DNA of 64,000 nucleotides from Brachypterus glaber (lineage: Eukaryota; Arthropoda; Insecta; Coleoptera; Kateretidae), in the NCBI GenBank assembly GCA_958510825.1, contig OY294050.1, positions 44,281,249 to 44,345,248 of the forward strand. Direction: 5' to 3'. Numbering within the stretch: the first letter of the stretch is position 1; every line of letters begins with the position of its first letter. The translations under genes and the position numbers were made by a program. Below the pieces are notes generated by a model, which was not told where the DNA came from, did not search any database, and saw only the letters and a program-made list of their open reading frames with translations. Below are positions 44,603-55,196 of the stretch, one piece after another.

Positions 44603-44955
44603 TTAAATATCATTTTCCAAATCAGATTCTGACTCAAATAAATTTTCTTCTTCCTCCATTTCATCATCATCATCATCGTCATCCCCAAGATTAATTATGA
44701 GGGGTTCTACTGCAATATCTATTAGATTTTCTTTGGTACGATATTTTTCTTCCACTTTTTTAGCATGCTCAACACAATTTTTCCAAACTGAACCAGGTAC
44801 GTTTTGCATTGTATCAATACATAATTGCAAAACATCATTTATCTTAAAAGTTGTATTTAGTTTCGCCACCTATTTTTTTACGTAGGCCCATATAAGTTCA
44901 ATTGTGTTAAATTCGCAATGAGCAACCGGTAGCCTGTATTTTTCTGTTATTTTCT
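44603..44955 (-). pseudogene. DDE transposase C-terminal remnant
   Basis: Reading leftwards from ~44955: YRLPVAHCEFNTIELIWAYV, a TAG stop, then AKLNTTFKINDVLQLCIDTM, VPGSVWKNCVEHAKKVEEKY, EPLIINLG and an Asp/Glu-rich end. 'N-x-I-E-x-x-W' carries the last catalytic acid of a Tc1/mariner-related DDE domain, and the following helical tail with an acidic end is typical of insect members. Upstream catalytic residues are gone and a stop interrupts it. Confidence 0.75.
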
Positions 44956-45523
44956 TGTTATAGTTCCATCAATAACAAAAATACAAAACCACAGCAAATA
45001 TACCATAATGCATTTTAAATTGCGTTCTCCGCTTTATAAAGATAGTGGTTAACCGAGAAATGAATAAACAATGTTACTGATTCAATTTTTACAAAATATT
45101 TATTTTTGTCCTTAAAAATAAATTATTTGCAATTATTTTATCAAAGATTATCATATTTACTTATACATATATAATATCCCGAAAAAAAAACATACTTTGT
45201 TGTAAATTAAGTATGGGGACTACCTTTTAGAATTTATATTTTTATTAAAAAACGAGGAAATGTTTTCGTTTTTTTATTATTCAAGTGAAATGAAAAACAT
45301 TCCTCTATACTTGCTGAAAATTTCACAAAAAAATATTAAGTATTAACCAACTTATTGACTTCAATATCGCCAAAAAACATGACATTTGTTTATAATTTTA
45401 TGAATTATAAATAAACGAGTGGAATAAATTTTTTGAAACTTCACAATACTATGCAGATATATCTAAATATCAATATATATTTTTTTGAATTTTTTTTAAG
45501 GGGTAGTTTTTTTTAATTAGACC
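44956..45523. other. No recognised feature
   Basis: AT-rich; nothing recognised. Confidence 0.35.
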
Positions 45524-45527
45524 TGAA

Positions 45528-47467
45528 CACAGGTGTCTTGAATCAAAATAAAGTGTTTTTTTCTGGCGCCAAAACTCTCTTCACAGATTGAAAGAGGGTT
45601 GTCTGAAGAATAAAACCTGTTAATATTAAAATCCTCCCCCGAGTCCTTTTCGAGAAAATGGGGATTAAAAAGGCTTAAATGGGCCTAAATTTAGTTTTCT
45701 AGGGATTTCATAAAAATGGCTAACTCGACGAAAAAAACTGTTCTGTTATAAAAGATAGACAAAAAAATTATCTACAAACAACTTTTTTAATGAACTCGCT
45801 AGCTCAAACCCTTACCGTTTTATAGCTCAAACAAAGTTGCATATTAAGATAGCTTATTGTCAATCATTTTTTAAGCATGCAAATTTTGGGTTTTTGTAAA
45901 AAAACTCAAAAACCACAATTCCAACAACAAAAATAGTTATTACATAAAAGATTCTTAGTTAAATTCAACACAAACCAACATTTTGTTTATCTTAATAGCT
46001 TTAATAGATCAAGAGATATATAGATTCAAATGTTATCGTTTTAAATTTCATGTTACAATTTTTTCCTTCATATGCAATAAATTGGTTTTTTGTAAATATC
46101 TTAAAATCGAGTAGGTAAAAGAAAAAAAATCATATGAGTGAAAAAATAGCTAAGAAAATTATCTAAAAAACGCTGTTTTATTTATTTACTTAGCTCTTTT
46201 GGTTTGCAAACTATAGCTCGTGAAAGTAAGAAAATATTGTAATAATTTTGTATATATATATATATATATATATAATTTTTTATAATATTAATAAGTAGCA
46301 AAATGTTAATTCTTAACGTTGTTTGTAATAAAAATATTATAAAAAAACCCCTAATTGGACCATGTTATGCAAAAAGCAACCAACCCACAATATTTAAATA
46401 TTGTGGGTTGGTTGCTTTTTGCTTAACATGGCCCAATTAGGAGTTTTTTATAATATTTTTATTACAAACAACGTTAAGAATTAACATTACTATATATAGT
46501 ACAATTGGGCCCTTTTATGCAAAAAGTAGCCAACATATTAAAAAAAAGAGATAATGTCGTATACTGATCTAGAAATGTCCATACTACATTCCTACCCACA
46601 ATATTTAAATATTGTGGGTTGGTTGCTTTTTGCATAACATGGCCCAATTAGGAGTTTTTTTATAATATTTTTATTACAAACAACGTTAAGAATTAACATT
46701 TTGCTACATATTAATATTATAAAAAATTATATATATATATATACAAAATTATTACAATATTTTCTTACTTTCACGAGCTATAGTTTGCAAACCACAAGAG
46801 CTAAGTAAACAAATAAAACAGCGTTTTTTAGATAATTTTCTTAACTATTTTTTCACTCATATGATTTTTTTTCTTTTACCTACTCGATTTTAAGATATTT
46901 ACAAAAAACCAATTTATTGCATATGAAGAAAAAAATTGTAACATGAAATTTAAAACGATAACATTTGAATCTATATATCTCTTGATCTATTAAAGCTATT
47001 AAGATAAACAAAATGTTGGTTTGTGTTGAATTTAACTAAGAATCTTTTATGTAATAACTATTTTTGTTGTTGGAATTGTGGTTTTTGAGTTTTTTTACAA
47101 AAACCCAAAATATGCATGCTTAAAAAATGATTGACAATAAGCTATCTTAATACGCAACTTTGTTTGAGCTATAAAACGGTAAGGGTTTGAGCTAGCGAGT
47201 TCATTAAAAAAGTTGTTTGTAGATAATTTGTTTGTCTATCTTTTATAACAGAACAGTTTTTTTCGTCGAGTTTGCCATTTTTATGAAATCCCTAGAAAAC
47301 TAAATTTAGGCCCATTTAAGCCTTTTTAATCCTCATTTTCTCGAAAAGGACTCGGGGGAGGATTTTAATATTAACAGGTTTTATTCTTCAGACAACCCTC
47401 TTTCAATCTGTGAAGAGAGTTTTTGGCGCCAGAAAAAAAAACTTTATTTTGATTCAAGACACCTGTG
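45528..47467. mobile_element. 1.94-kb foldback element with TGAA duplication
   Basis: Starts CACAGGTGTCTTGAATC and ends with its complement. TGAA lies at 45524-45527 and 47468-47471. Arms of ~870 bp match nearly base for base by eye, including GGCGCC, the CTCGGGGGAGGA block, a CTCGATTTTAAGATATTT block and a (TA)n tract in both arms. The centre holds a third, inverted copy of the inner arm end, CAACCCACAATATTTAAATA and its complement being self-complementary. No coding frame. Confidence 0.9.
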
Positions 47468-47471
47468 TGAA

Positions 47472-48010
47472 ACACACGTGTCAGTTCATTTGTCACCGAT
47501 AGTAGATGCATGGAAATGCGTATCTGCTTTAAATGAGCTAGAGCAACATGATGTCACAAAAGAAGAAAGTAAAGGTTTACTTAGCCTTTGCCATTTTTGT
47601 TGCTGAACAAAAAGATTTTTTCTTAATCAAATTCCAAAAAGAAGACCCACTAGTTCATACTTTGTATACGAATCTTGGCCTTTTACTATATAATTTAATG
47701 TCAAAATTTGTAAAAGAGGATATTTTAAAAGAAAACCCAACAGACAAAGAAAATACTAGAAAACAATTGGAGACCAACAAGTTAGCCACTGTAAATTTTG
47801 AAAACCATAAAAACCAAAAAAGGCTAATTGATATGGAGGTAATCTAATTGACAAGAAAAAATATGGTTCAACTAAAAGATGAGGACATCCGAAAAGTCCG
47901 AATGCAATTTTTAAATAGTTATAAAGAGATTTTAAGACATGTTTTAAAAAGACTTCCTCATAATTCAATAGTCCTTCGAGATTTGGTTTACTTACACCCT
48001 GATCTATAAC
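47472..48010 (+). pseudogene. Transposon-derived zinc-finger/hAT-like protein remnant
   Basis: Frames around 47548-47990 give DPLVHTLYTNLGLLLYNLMS, KFVKEDIL, then in other frames IRKVRMQFLNSYKEIL and LKRLPHNSIVLRDLVYLHP. The order 'P-x-x-H-x-L-Y...L-x-x-L-x-x-K-F', then 'R-x-x-F-x-x-x-Y...L-P', resembles the C-terminal half of insect hAT-like (ZMYM/DUF4371-related) proteins. Several stops and shifts. Assignment by pattern memory only. The adjacent TGAA is the foldback's target, so the foldback may have inserted in this element. Confidence 0.35.
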
Positions 48011-48124
48011 TATTCTATGTTTCCTAGGGCATTGCCATTAAAAAATGACAAAAATAAAACTGTTCACCTTAATGGTTTAATTTATACTACCTTAAACATT
48101 TTATAAAAATGTCCTTAAAAAGTC

Positions 48125-48690
48125 CTGAATTTTTCACTACCTAACCGACCTATAAAACATATTAAAAATGTAGAACTACCAGACCTTTTGCACGGAAAAA
48201 AAAATTATAGCTAGGAGCGCTATAACACACATACCAAGCAAATTATAATCGCTTATTATATAAATACAAGGCTTTCTCTTACAATTATGGCAATCAGTGT
48301 AAAAATTTATATGAAATACTTTAATTGTTTAGTGAATAATAAAATATAACAAATAGTATGGCATTTATAGCTTAAATAGATTTAATTATTGTCCGTGCTA
48401 ATAATTTTTATAATATAATAAAATTTCTGTAAATTTATAATAGTGCCTGTAATAAATATAATCGTGTCTGTAATATATATAATCGTTTCCAATTTATTTT
48501 TAACATTATAAGTTATTGTGTCCCTTATAATCTATAGCTTAAATCACTATAATTTGCCACTGTTACCAAATATCTTATAATGTATAGCGCAGAGCCCACT
48601 AATTTCTTTCCGTGTGTAGGGTACTCCTCCTTTTTTTGGCCTTTATTCACTGGGCTAAAAGAAAAAGTCTGATTGACCTAATTTTTTTCA
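48125..48690 (+). repeat. Direct repeat of 43485-43627, split by a MITE
   Basis: 48125-48190 and 48617-48690 together match the uninterrupted copy at 43485-43627 (GTAGGGTACTCCTCC, AAAGAAAAAGTCTGATTGAC), giving an exact empty site for the MITE. Confidence 0.85.
48191..48614 (+). mobile_element. CAC-ended MITE family F2, copy 1, TG duplication
   Basis: Starts CACGGAAAAAAAAATTATAG, ends AATTTCTTTCCGTG. TG lies at 48189-48190 and 48615-48616; the empty site has one TG. A near-identical inverted copy is at 54625-55037. Interior AT-rich with repeated TATAATCG. CACTA-like by ends and 2-bp duplication (inferred). Confidence 0.9.
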
Positions 48691-48736
48691 GGAAAAATTA
48701 TTTTTATTACAGGGATCAATTCCACCAATTTTGAAA

Positions 48737-48950
48737 TGAAAACTTTTCGCAACAAAAAAATTAACCGACTTCTGTCTCTAAAAAGTAAAAAATTAAAAAT
48801 ATGCCAATTTCAACACTCCCTAAATTAAATATCAACAATTATTTTTGTTGTTAAATTGTTTGCTGTGAAATTGGCACCGACTTATTTTTTATTTTTTACT
48901 TTTTAGAGACAGAAGTCGGTTCATTTTTTTTTTTGCGAAAAGTTTTTATT
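48737..48950. repeat. Small foldback, ~60-bp arms
   Basis: AAAACTTTTCGCA, AACCGACTTCTGTCTCTAAA and AAAGTAAAAAAT recur inverted. The AACCGACTTC word also ends the segment at 49868-49880 (GAAGTCGGTTAAAAA), a common insect dispersed-repeat ending. Confidence 0.7.
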
Positions 48951-50124
48951 TTTTACTTTTAAGATTTTTAGATAAATTTATAAAAAATAAATTTAATAGT
49001 ATTTTTATTTCAGCGCCCAAGCGTCCAACCAACCTTATTCTAAACGAAATACTAAAGAAAATTTTTGTTAAACTTTAAGCGTTAAGTAATAATCAAATAA
49101 CGCCTTATGGTATAATCACAAATTTTATAATTTTCTCTTGGTATTTTAAAGGTCCACAGAATCAAGTTTAGCGGCATTTAAAAGGTTTTCACTGTGCCGT
49201 AATATTTCAGTGATCCCTTAATCAAATTATCCGGATCTGAGTTATCCAATATTTCTCTAAAAATTTGCTTGGTGGTAGAACCAAATTCAGCCGTTTTTTT
49301 TTTAAACAAACAAATTAAACAAAAACTGTTGAAAAATGTCCCGTGTATTTTTTTTTTGTTTGTTGTTGTAATGTTTTTGTTTAATTTGTTTGTTTTAATG
49401 CATATTTAATAATTTAGGTAAGTTTTTAATTTATTAATTTATTTTATTTTTGTTTACATACACTTTTTTTCAAAAAAAAAAAAAACAGTTTATAATGTCC
49501 AAGTTATTTAAAAAAAAAATTACAATGTTTATATCTTTAGCCCTGAAGAAGCCTAAATATTAGGTAAAACGTTTAAATGACCCCTTAATCACGTTATCCG
49601 GCTTATCCGATCATTTTCTAAAAAATTGGTTGGTATTAAAACCAAATTAAACCGGTTTTAAGTGAAATTGCGTTAAAACGATTAGATTTATCTTAATTAT
49701 CCAGCTTGCCCGGCATTATCCGAGCGTCAAATTAAAACGGGACCACCCCATGAATGACCTCTTTAAGTTGCAAAATGTTTCATCAAATTCCGTTCATCCG
49801 TTCCAAAGTTATGCGGGAACAAACATAAAAAAAACAAAGTCACACGTCGAATTGATAACCTCCTTTTTTGGAAGTCGGTTAAAAACATCGGTCAATATTT
49901 TCTAAAAAATTTAAATAAAAGTGAAGGTGGATTAGTATTTTTTTTATATTTATATGCTTGCAACTGTTCATCTAGTTTATTGATAAATCTGCAATTTAGA
50001 TTAAACAAATATAATTTCAAAGGAAGGCGGAATTGCCGAAGCGAAAGCAGATCGAAATGAATTTTCTTACATTATTCTGCATTTCTTAGTCACTCTATTT
50101 AGCGGTGGTTTTAGCGCCAACGTA
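48951..50124. other. Noncoding, dispersed-repeat debris
   Basis: 49740-49880 contains TTCCGTTCATCCGTTCCAAAG and GTCGAATTGATAACCTCC, a widely dispersed insect repeat ending. 49541-49574 is a hammerhead-like remnant, listed separately. No gene. Confidence 0.45.
49541..49574 (+). ncRNA. Degenerate hammerhead-like motif
   Basis: CCCTGAAGAA, stem GCCTAA-ATAT-TTAGGT, then AAAACGTTT. CTGAAGA matches the CUGANGA core and the stem is conserved, but the GAAA core has lost its G. Likely an old Penelope terminal remnant. Confidence 0.35.
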
Positions 50125-50734
50125 AAGACCACTTTACACGGAGCAATTTGTACGCAAGTTTAATGCTAACATGATAACAATTGGACATTGATTTGCCTTT
50201 TCACGGAGCAAGTTTTACGCAAGTTTGGTACCATTTGCAAAGTAAACAGTGCTGCCAACCAGACAATTTTGACTTGTCTCTGCGTTTGTTGACAAAAATA
50301 TAACCTAGAATTTGCTTTTTTAAGGAAGTTTTTTAGTTAGACAGACCGACCTATTATTAATAATAATTATTATTAACATGTGCAGTTGCTACTATATTAG
50401 TAAAATGAAATCGATTTGATTACTTTTTTTTCCAGGTTGGTACCACGAAAATTACCATAAAACTTGCGTGAAAATCGCCGAAAAATAGAACATGTTCTAA
50501 TAATTTGATGACACGAAAATAGCCTCAAACTTGCCTGAAGGCATGCACAGTGACTGAATCATTTTTGCAACAAACTTGCATAGCATCAAACTTGCGCACA
50601 AATTGCTCCGTGTAAAGTGGCTTTAAATAATTTGATGGCACGAAAATGGCCTCAACCTTGCCTGAAGGAATGCGCAGTGACTGAATCATTCTTGCAACAA
50701 ACTTGCGCACAAATTGCTCCGTGTAAAGTGGCTT
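50125..50734. mobile_element. MITE with ~37-bp TIRs, duplicated right end
   Basis: Left AAGACCACTTTACACGGAGC then AATTTGTACGCAAGTTT; right end the near-complement, TA on both borders. The right terminal block (GCACAAATTGCTCCGTGTAAAGTGGCTTTAA-like) occurs twice, at 50590-50626 and 50705-50736, so the end was tandemly duplicated. Noncoding. Confidence 0.7.
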
Positions 50735-50941
50735 TAAGAGTGTGGACAGAAAAAAGAACAGTTCAAATCTACGTACGTAATTTTTGACAATGTCTTTAAA
50801 AAATTACATTTTTCTATTATAAGGGGTAGTATTCAGAATTATTCACGGAAGTGGTCTATTAAAAGTTTATGGAGAACCAATAATTTTAAAAATCTGATAT
50901 TTTGCACTTTAGGGTTTTTAATATGGCCAATCGATTAAAAA

Positions 50942-51465
50942 TATTTTTCTATTTTGCGACTCTTATAAGCTCATAATCACACGCATTTTGCGTGTTCTTA
51001 TAGGCCCATAAGAGGTCTCTACTTGTTTTCTGTTGGGTTGGCAAGATACAAAAGCCTATCTCTTGACGTTTTGCGTGCAAATGTCAATGTCGATTTAAAG
51101 TTTAATTTTTTACAAAATTTTGTGTTTGGGTTATTTTTTACCGTGTTAAAATTGTGGACTGGTTAATTGCAGTGAAAAAAGAAGAGATGACTGTAAAATA
51201 TATCAAAATATCATTTGTTGAATTGAATTTTAAACATAGTGTAAACTGTAATGCCAACCCAAAACAAAAATCCATAAATCAGTCATGAATTTAAATGTAA
51301 GTTTTTTAAATTTTAGAGCAAAATAGAAAAAATTGTATAAAGCACTCGTTTCATAACACGTTTTTAGAGCACTAGTACTTTAGAAAACTCGCCGCAAGTG
51401 GCTCGTTTTCTAAACTTGTACTCGTGTACTAAAAACGTATGTTATGAAACTAGTACTTTAATATA
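50942..51465 (-). mobile_element. Repeat A family, inverted copy (B)
   Basis: Minus-strand relative of 30053-30556 with the same hairpins. It has ~30 extra bases (AAACTCGCCGCAAGTGGCTCG) inside the left hairpin loop. No clean target duplication seen. Confidence 0.8.
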
Positions 51466-51494
51466 CCATTATGCTTGTGCCACTCCGGAAAAAG

Positions 51495-51840
51495 TCCCTT
51501 TTGAAATTAACTAAAATATTTTTGAAAATCATCAGGTTTTAAGGCCTGTACTTTTTGGTTTTTGTAATCGTGCATCTTGTGATTTTTTAAGATTCTATAG
51601 ATGCTAGAATAGGAAATTTCCAATCGTGGCTATCTACAGGAATTTAGCCATGTGGATGAGCATAAAAGTAACCCAAAACATGGACTTAATTATCTTCGTT
51701 GCTTCTAATTGGTTTTGTTACAGATTTCACTGCGTTGGAAAAAATTTGTGTGAATTCTTCTAAATTTTTTACATGGCAGTCTTCGTAAATCAGGATCTTT
51801 TGTATTAAATTTTCTGTAGGTTCTACTATTTAATCATTTT
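51495..51840 (-). pseudogene. Possible transposase helix-turn-helix remnant
   Basis: One minus frame reads LEISYSSIYRILKNHKMHDY, KNQKVQALKPDDFQK, matching the 'Y-x-x-I-x-R-I-L-x-x-x-x-x-H-x-Y-K-x-Q-x-V-Q-x-L' pattern of mariner-type DNA-binding domains. Further upstream KILIYEDCHVKNLEEFTQIF is open in the same strand but unrecognised. Stops intervene. Confidence 0.4.
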
Positions 51841-51896
51841 TACTAAAAATAGCAAATAATCCAAAATAACATGGTAAGAATAAGCCTCTGCCATTA

Positions 51897-52506
51897 TAAC
51901 CAAATTTTATTATCGAAACTATAACATACTAGTATGAAGAACAGCATACTACGCACTTTTTATTAGTTAACTACAACAAACAATGACGTCACACTTACTA
52001 TTCTTAGTATCCATGTACCCCTAGGTGGTTTGCTCGCGTAGTAAGTATTTCTATCCTTTTCTATCATATTTCTGTCCTTTCCGAATCATATTTTTTCAAC
52101 GAAGAAAGGGTTAGTATTTTTGTGGAAGCCGGACTTATGTACAAGATTGTTTTGCCACTTTTGCAAGAATCTCGGCAAGAATTAATTCTATAGATATTAT
52201 TTTAAACAATCGTCAGATATCATTCGTGGATAATATAGATACGATAAACGAGTTAGATAAAAGTAAGTAATTTATAAGCTTTATGCAAAAATGTTCTTGC
52301 AAAGTTAGGACAAGCCTAATTTTTTTCTTGTAGACCTCATTTTTGGTTCTCAATTTCAAATATCGCAAAATAAACAACTCAATCAACTTTTTAACCTCGA
52401 AAAAGATTTTACTTTTACTTCACCAACTAACTATGACGTCATTTAAACAACACTCTTCAAACCATACTAGTATGTTATAGTTAAGGTAATAAAATTTCGT
52501 TTATTT
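51897..52506. mobile_element. MITE-like element, ~40-bp TIRs (ACTATAACATACTAGTATG)
   Basis: Left AAATTTTATTATCGAAACTA then TAACATACTAGTATG; the right end is its near-complement. TGACGTCA-like words (ATGACGTCAC, ATGACGTCAT) lie just inside both ends. A short open run ending INELDK before GTAAGT lies at 52165-52262. Confidence 0.65.
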
Positions 52507-53555
52507 TACTCTAATTTATCACGATGACATTTAAGTTAACGTAATAAAAACGAAATTTCATTTACCGGCTTACTTGATTAAATACAAAAAAAATACAGAA
52601 ATGCGCTTTTTATAAAATAATTTGCAAATAACTCGAAAAAGGTTAATGTTAGGTATAGGGTATCCTAAATACATTTTAAAGAAAATTTAATTCTCTATTT
52701 AACTAAAAAAAACTATAGGGTGCCATTTAAAAAAAAATAGTTTTCATTTTGGCATCTGTAATAGTAGGCGGCTACGGTACAAAAAAAAAACAAACGCTAG
52801 TTTGACATTTTAAAATCAAGAATTATTTTACCGCGTGACGACGTTTTCAAATTAATAATCAACTTGAAGATAAAAATAGTGTTTTTTCACCACCAGCCTA
52901 AAATCACATCTCTATTACTGTTCTTTTCATTGGTAGAAATATTATTTCTCTACCTATGACGTCAGAGGTTCTAAAAATAATGAAATTGCACCATGGTTAA
53001 TAATGATTTTTTATTCAGCTATTTTGGCATGTGACGTTTCACTTAATTATTAAATCACATTGCTATTTACAAGTGTCTTTAGGCACCAAATTTATTTATT
53101 GCATGATAAATTAAAAAATATTAACTAAATTAGTACCTATAAAACATGTTTTACAAAAAACATTTCGAAAAGTGAAAATCATTGGTCCATCATATTCATA
53201 GATTACTAAAGGTACAACCCCCCTATATTGATTTTTGAGGCAATAGATTCTCCCTCACAGTTTTCGTCTGTCCCCTTATTTCTGGGGGAGTACCAGAATC
53301 ATCACTTTGCATTTCACTTTCTATTTTTATATATTTTATCACACTTAACACGGAAACACTTTCTAACTTAATAATTTTAGCAGATCACCAGAAAATATCT
53401 GCCAGAAATGTCAAGTTACTCATTTGTTTTTTAATGGCCGCAAACGGCCAGCGTAATATTTTAAATTTATAAGCTTTTTCATTACATTTTAGTAAAAATA
53501 ACTAAATAAATAACCAATTAATTGTACTGGTAGTGAAAAAAATTCTATATTTTCC
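52507..53555. other. No gene recognised
   Basis: AT-rich; nothing recognised. Confidence 0.35.
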
Positions 53556-53559
53556 ACGT

Positions 53560-53672
53560 GAGTGAAGATTTAACATTTTAGACCGCGTCATGCGGGCTTC
53601 GCGCTAGCGCGCTCATCCCGCAATTTGACGCAGGTCAAAAATGTTAAACTTCTTTCACTTGGTAAATAATAT
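53560..53672. repeat. Long interrupted hairpin with GC-rich loop
   Basis: GTGAGTGAAGATTTAACATT and AGACC pair with GGTC and AATGTTAAACTTCTTTCAC. Nested CGCGTC/GACGC and GCGGG/CCCGC stems surround GCGCTAGCGC. Confidence 0.65.
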
Positions 53673-53710
53673 ACTATTTCGTCCCTGAGTACATTCTGGA
53701 AGAAGCAAAA

Positions 53711-53770
53711 ATGGCTACTTTTATTACTATATCACCCAAATCAAAAGAAAAATACGAAGGCAAGTATAAA
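53711..53770 (+). pseudogene. Short relative of the Crypton-type N-terminal segment
   Basis: ATG opens MATFITISPKSKEKYEGKYK. The PKSKEKYEGKYK part parallels PEKSKEKYELQYKK at 42310-42504; similarity then stops. Confidence 0.4.
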
Positions 53771-54109
53771 AGTTTTGATAATAATTATCAATTATTGGAG
53801 AAATTTCGATTTTCAAGTTAAGATTGCGATTAATGGCTTTTAAAATGAAATTCTTAATGTTAATTTCAGCTGTTTGGCTTATAAGATCAATTAAATGGGA
53901 TCCCGGGATAAACCCACACACCCGCCCCTAAAAAGTAAGTATTTTGTAAAAAACTGCCTTTTTTAAAAATAGTGGGGTAAAAATATTATTCACGTTGCTA
54001 GGGGAGACGTGAGACAATTTATAATCAATAAATTGGGTATTTGGGAAAAGTATTTGGGAAATGCAATATTCCATTTACTGTGAATAATATATTACATGTT
54101 TGTTTAACC
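53771..54109. other. No recognised gene
   Basis: Contains the short match to 43720-43762 near 54040. Confidence 0.35.
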
Positions 54110-54365
54110 TCGTACTGTTCTACTTAATTAAGCATCCCCTAAGTCCAGGACTTGTATGGGCTAGTAGTAGAGGGAACCACCGGCTTATACTGACTTTCGA
54201 ACCAGTTTTTATAGGGAGTGTCCGCTTCACTTACGCCTTCGCCAAATTTCAATTAATAATTAAATGAAAAAGGTAAATCGGCGCCAGTGAGAATCGAACT
54301 CACGCTAGTTGTAGTAGACTTGTCATGTACAGACGCGGTACACCACTACACCAATCCTCAAATAA
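54110..54365 (-). mobile_element. Probable tRNA-derived SINE
   Basis: On the minus strand TGGTGTAGTGG (54343-54353) fits the Pol III A box, and GAGTTCGATTCTC (54289-54301) fits the B box, ~45 nt apart. The acceptor arm does not pair, so it is not a functional tRNA. A non-tRNA body follows leftwards (GGCGCCGATTTACC, then CACTCCCTATAAAAACTGG). Confidence 0.55.
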
Positions 54366-54624
54366 ATTGACAACAGTAAAATTTAAGTATGTATTGGATA
54401 AAAACAATTTTTTTGTCTACACTTTTTTGATGTCTGGCGCCGCTAGATAGAGCGACTCTAGTATTTCTGGGTGCAGGCGCCGTTATTTACCTTAAGCAAA
54501 CCATCTTATATTTCAGTTTCCTATAATTTCAAATAATTCAAAAGAGTATTCATCCAATCAATCCTGGGATCCCGTATTGAAACCAAATCAATACGTTTCC
54601 ACCCAATATTGGCCAATTATCCTT
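54366..54624. other. No recognised feature
   Basis: Includes GGCGCCGCTAGATAGAGCGAC at 54436-54456, similar to CCGCTGGATAGAGCGACTC at 21777-21795. Confidence 0.4.
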
Positions 54625-55037
54625 CACGGAAAGAAATTAGTGGGCTCTGCGCTATACATTATAAGATATTTGGTAACAGTGGCAAATTATAGTGATTTAA
54701 GCTATAGATTATAAGGGACACAATAACTAATAATGTTAAAAATAAATTGGAAACGATTATATATATTACAGACACGATTATATTTATTACAGGCACTATT
54801 ATAAATTTACAGAAATTTTATTATATTATAAAAATTATTAGCACGGACAATAATTAAATCTATTTAAGCTATAAATGCCATACTATTTGTTATATTTTAT
54901 TATTCACTAAACAATTAAAGTATTTCATATAAATTTTTACACTGACTGCCATAATTGTAAGAGAAAGCCTTGTATTTATATAATAAGCGATTATAATTTG
55001 CTTGGTATGCGCTCCTAGCTATAATTTTTTTTCCGTG
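54625..55037 (-). mobile_element. CAC-ended MITE family F2, copy 2, TT duplication
   Basis: Inverted, nearly identical copy of 48191-48614. Starts CACGGAAAGAAATTAGTGGG, ends TTTTTTTTCCGTG, with TT on both sides. Confidence 0.9.
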
Positions 55038-55196
55038 TTATTTTATCGATGGCTAAGAGGACATACACGGTGTTTGAATCTTTTGTCATTGAATAAAGAG
55101 TGATTCTACATCACAAAACATGAAAAACCAACGCAAGAACATTTGTCCGGAAACTAAGCAAAAAAGTATTCTTCACTGAAACACCCAAATTTAATA

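Noticed and set aside
30053..51465. A 21-kb Polinton/Maverick bounded by inverted repeats A and B
   Set aside because: No polymerase B, integrase, ATPase or capsid genes between them, and A alone has its own 9-bp duplication.
54285..54362. Functional tRNA gene
   Set aside because: Pol III boxes are present but the acceptor stem does not pair and the anticodon arm is weak.
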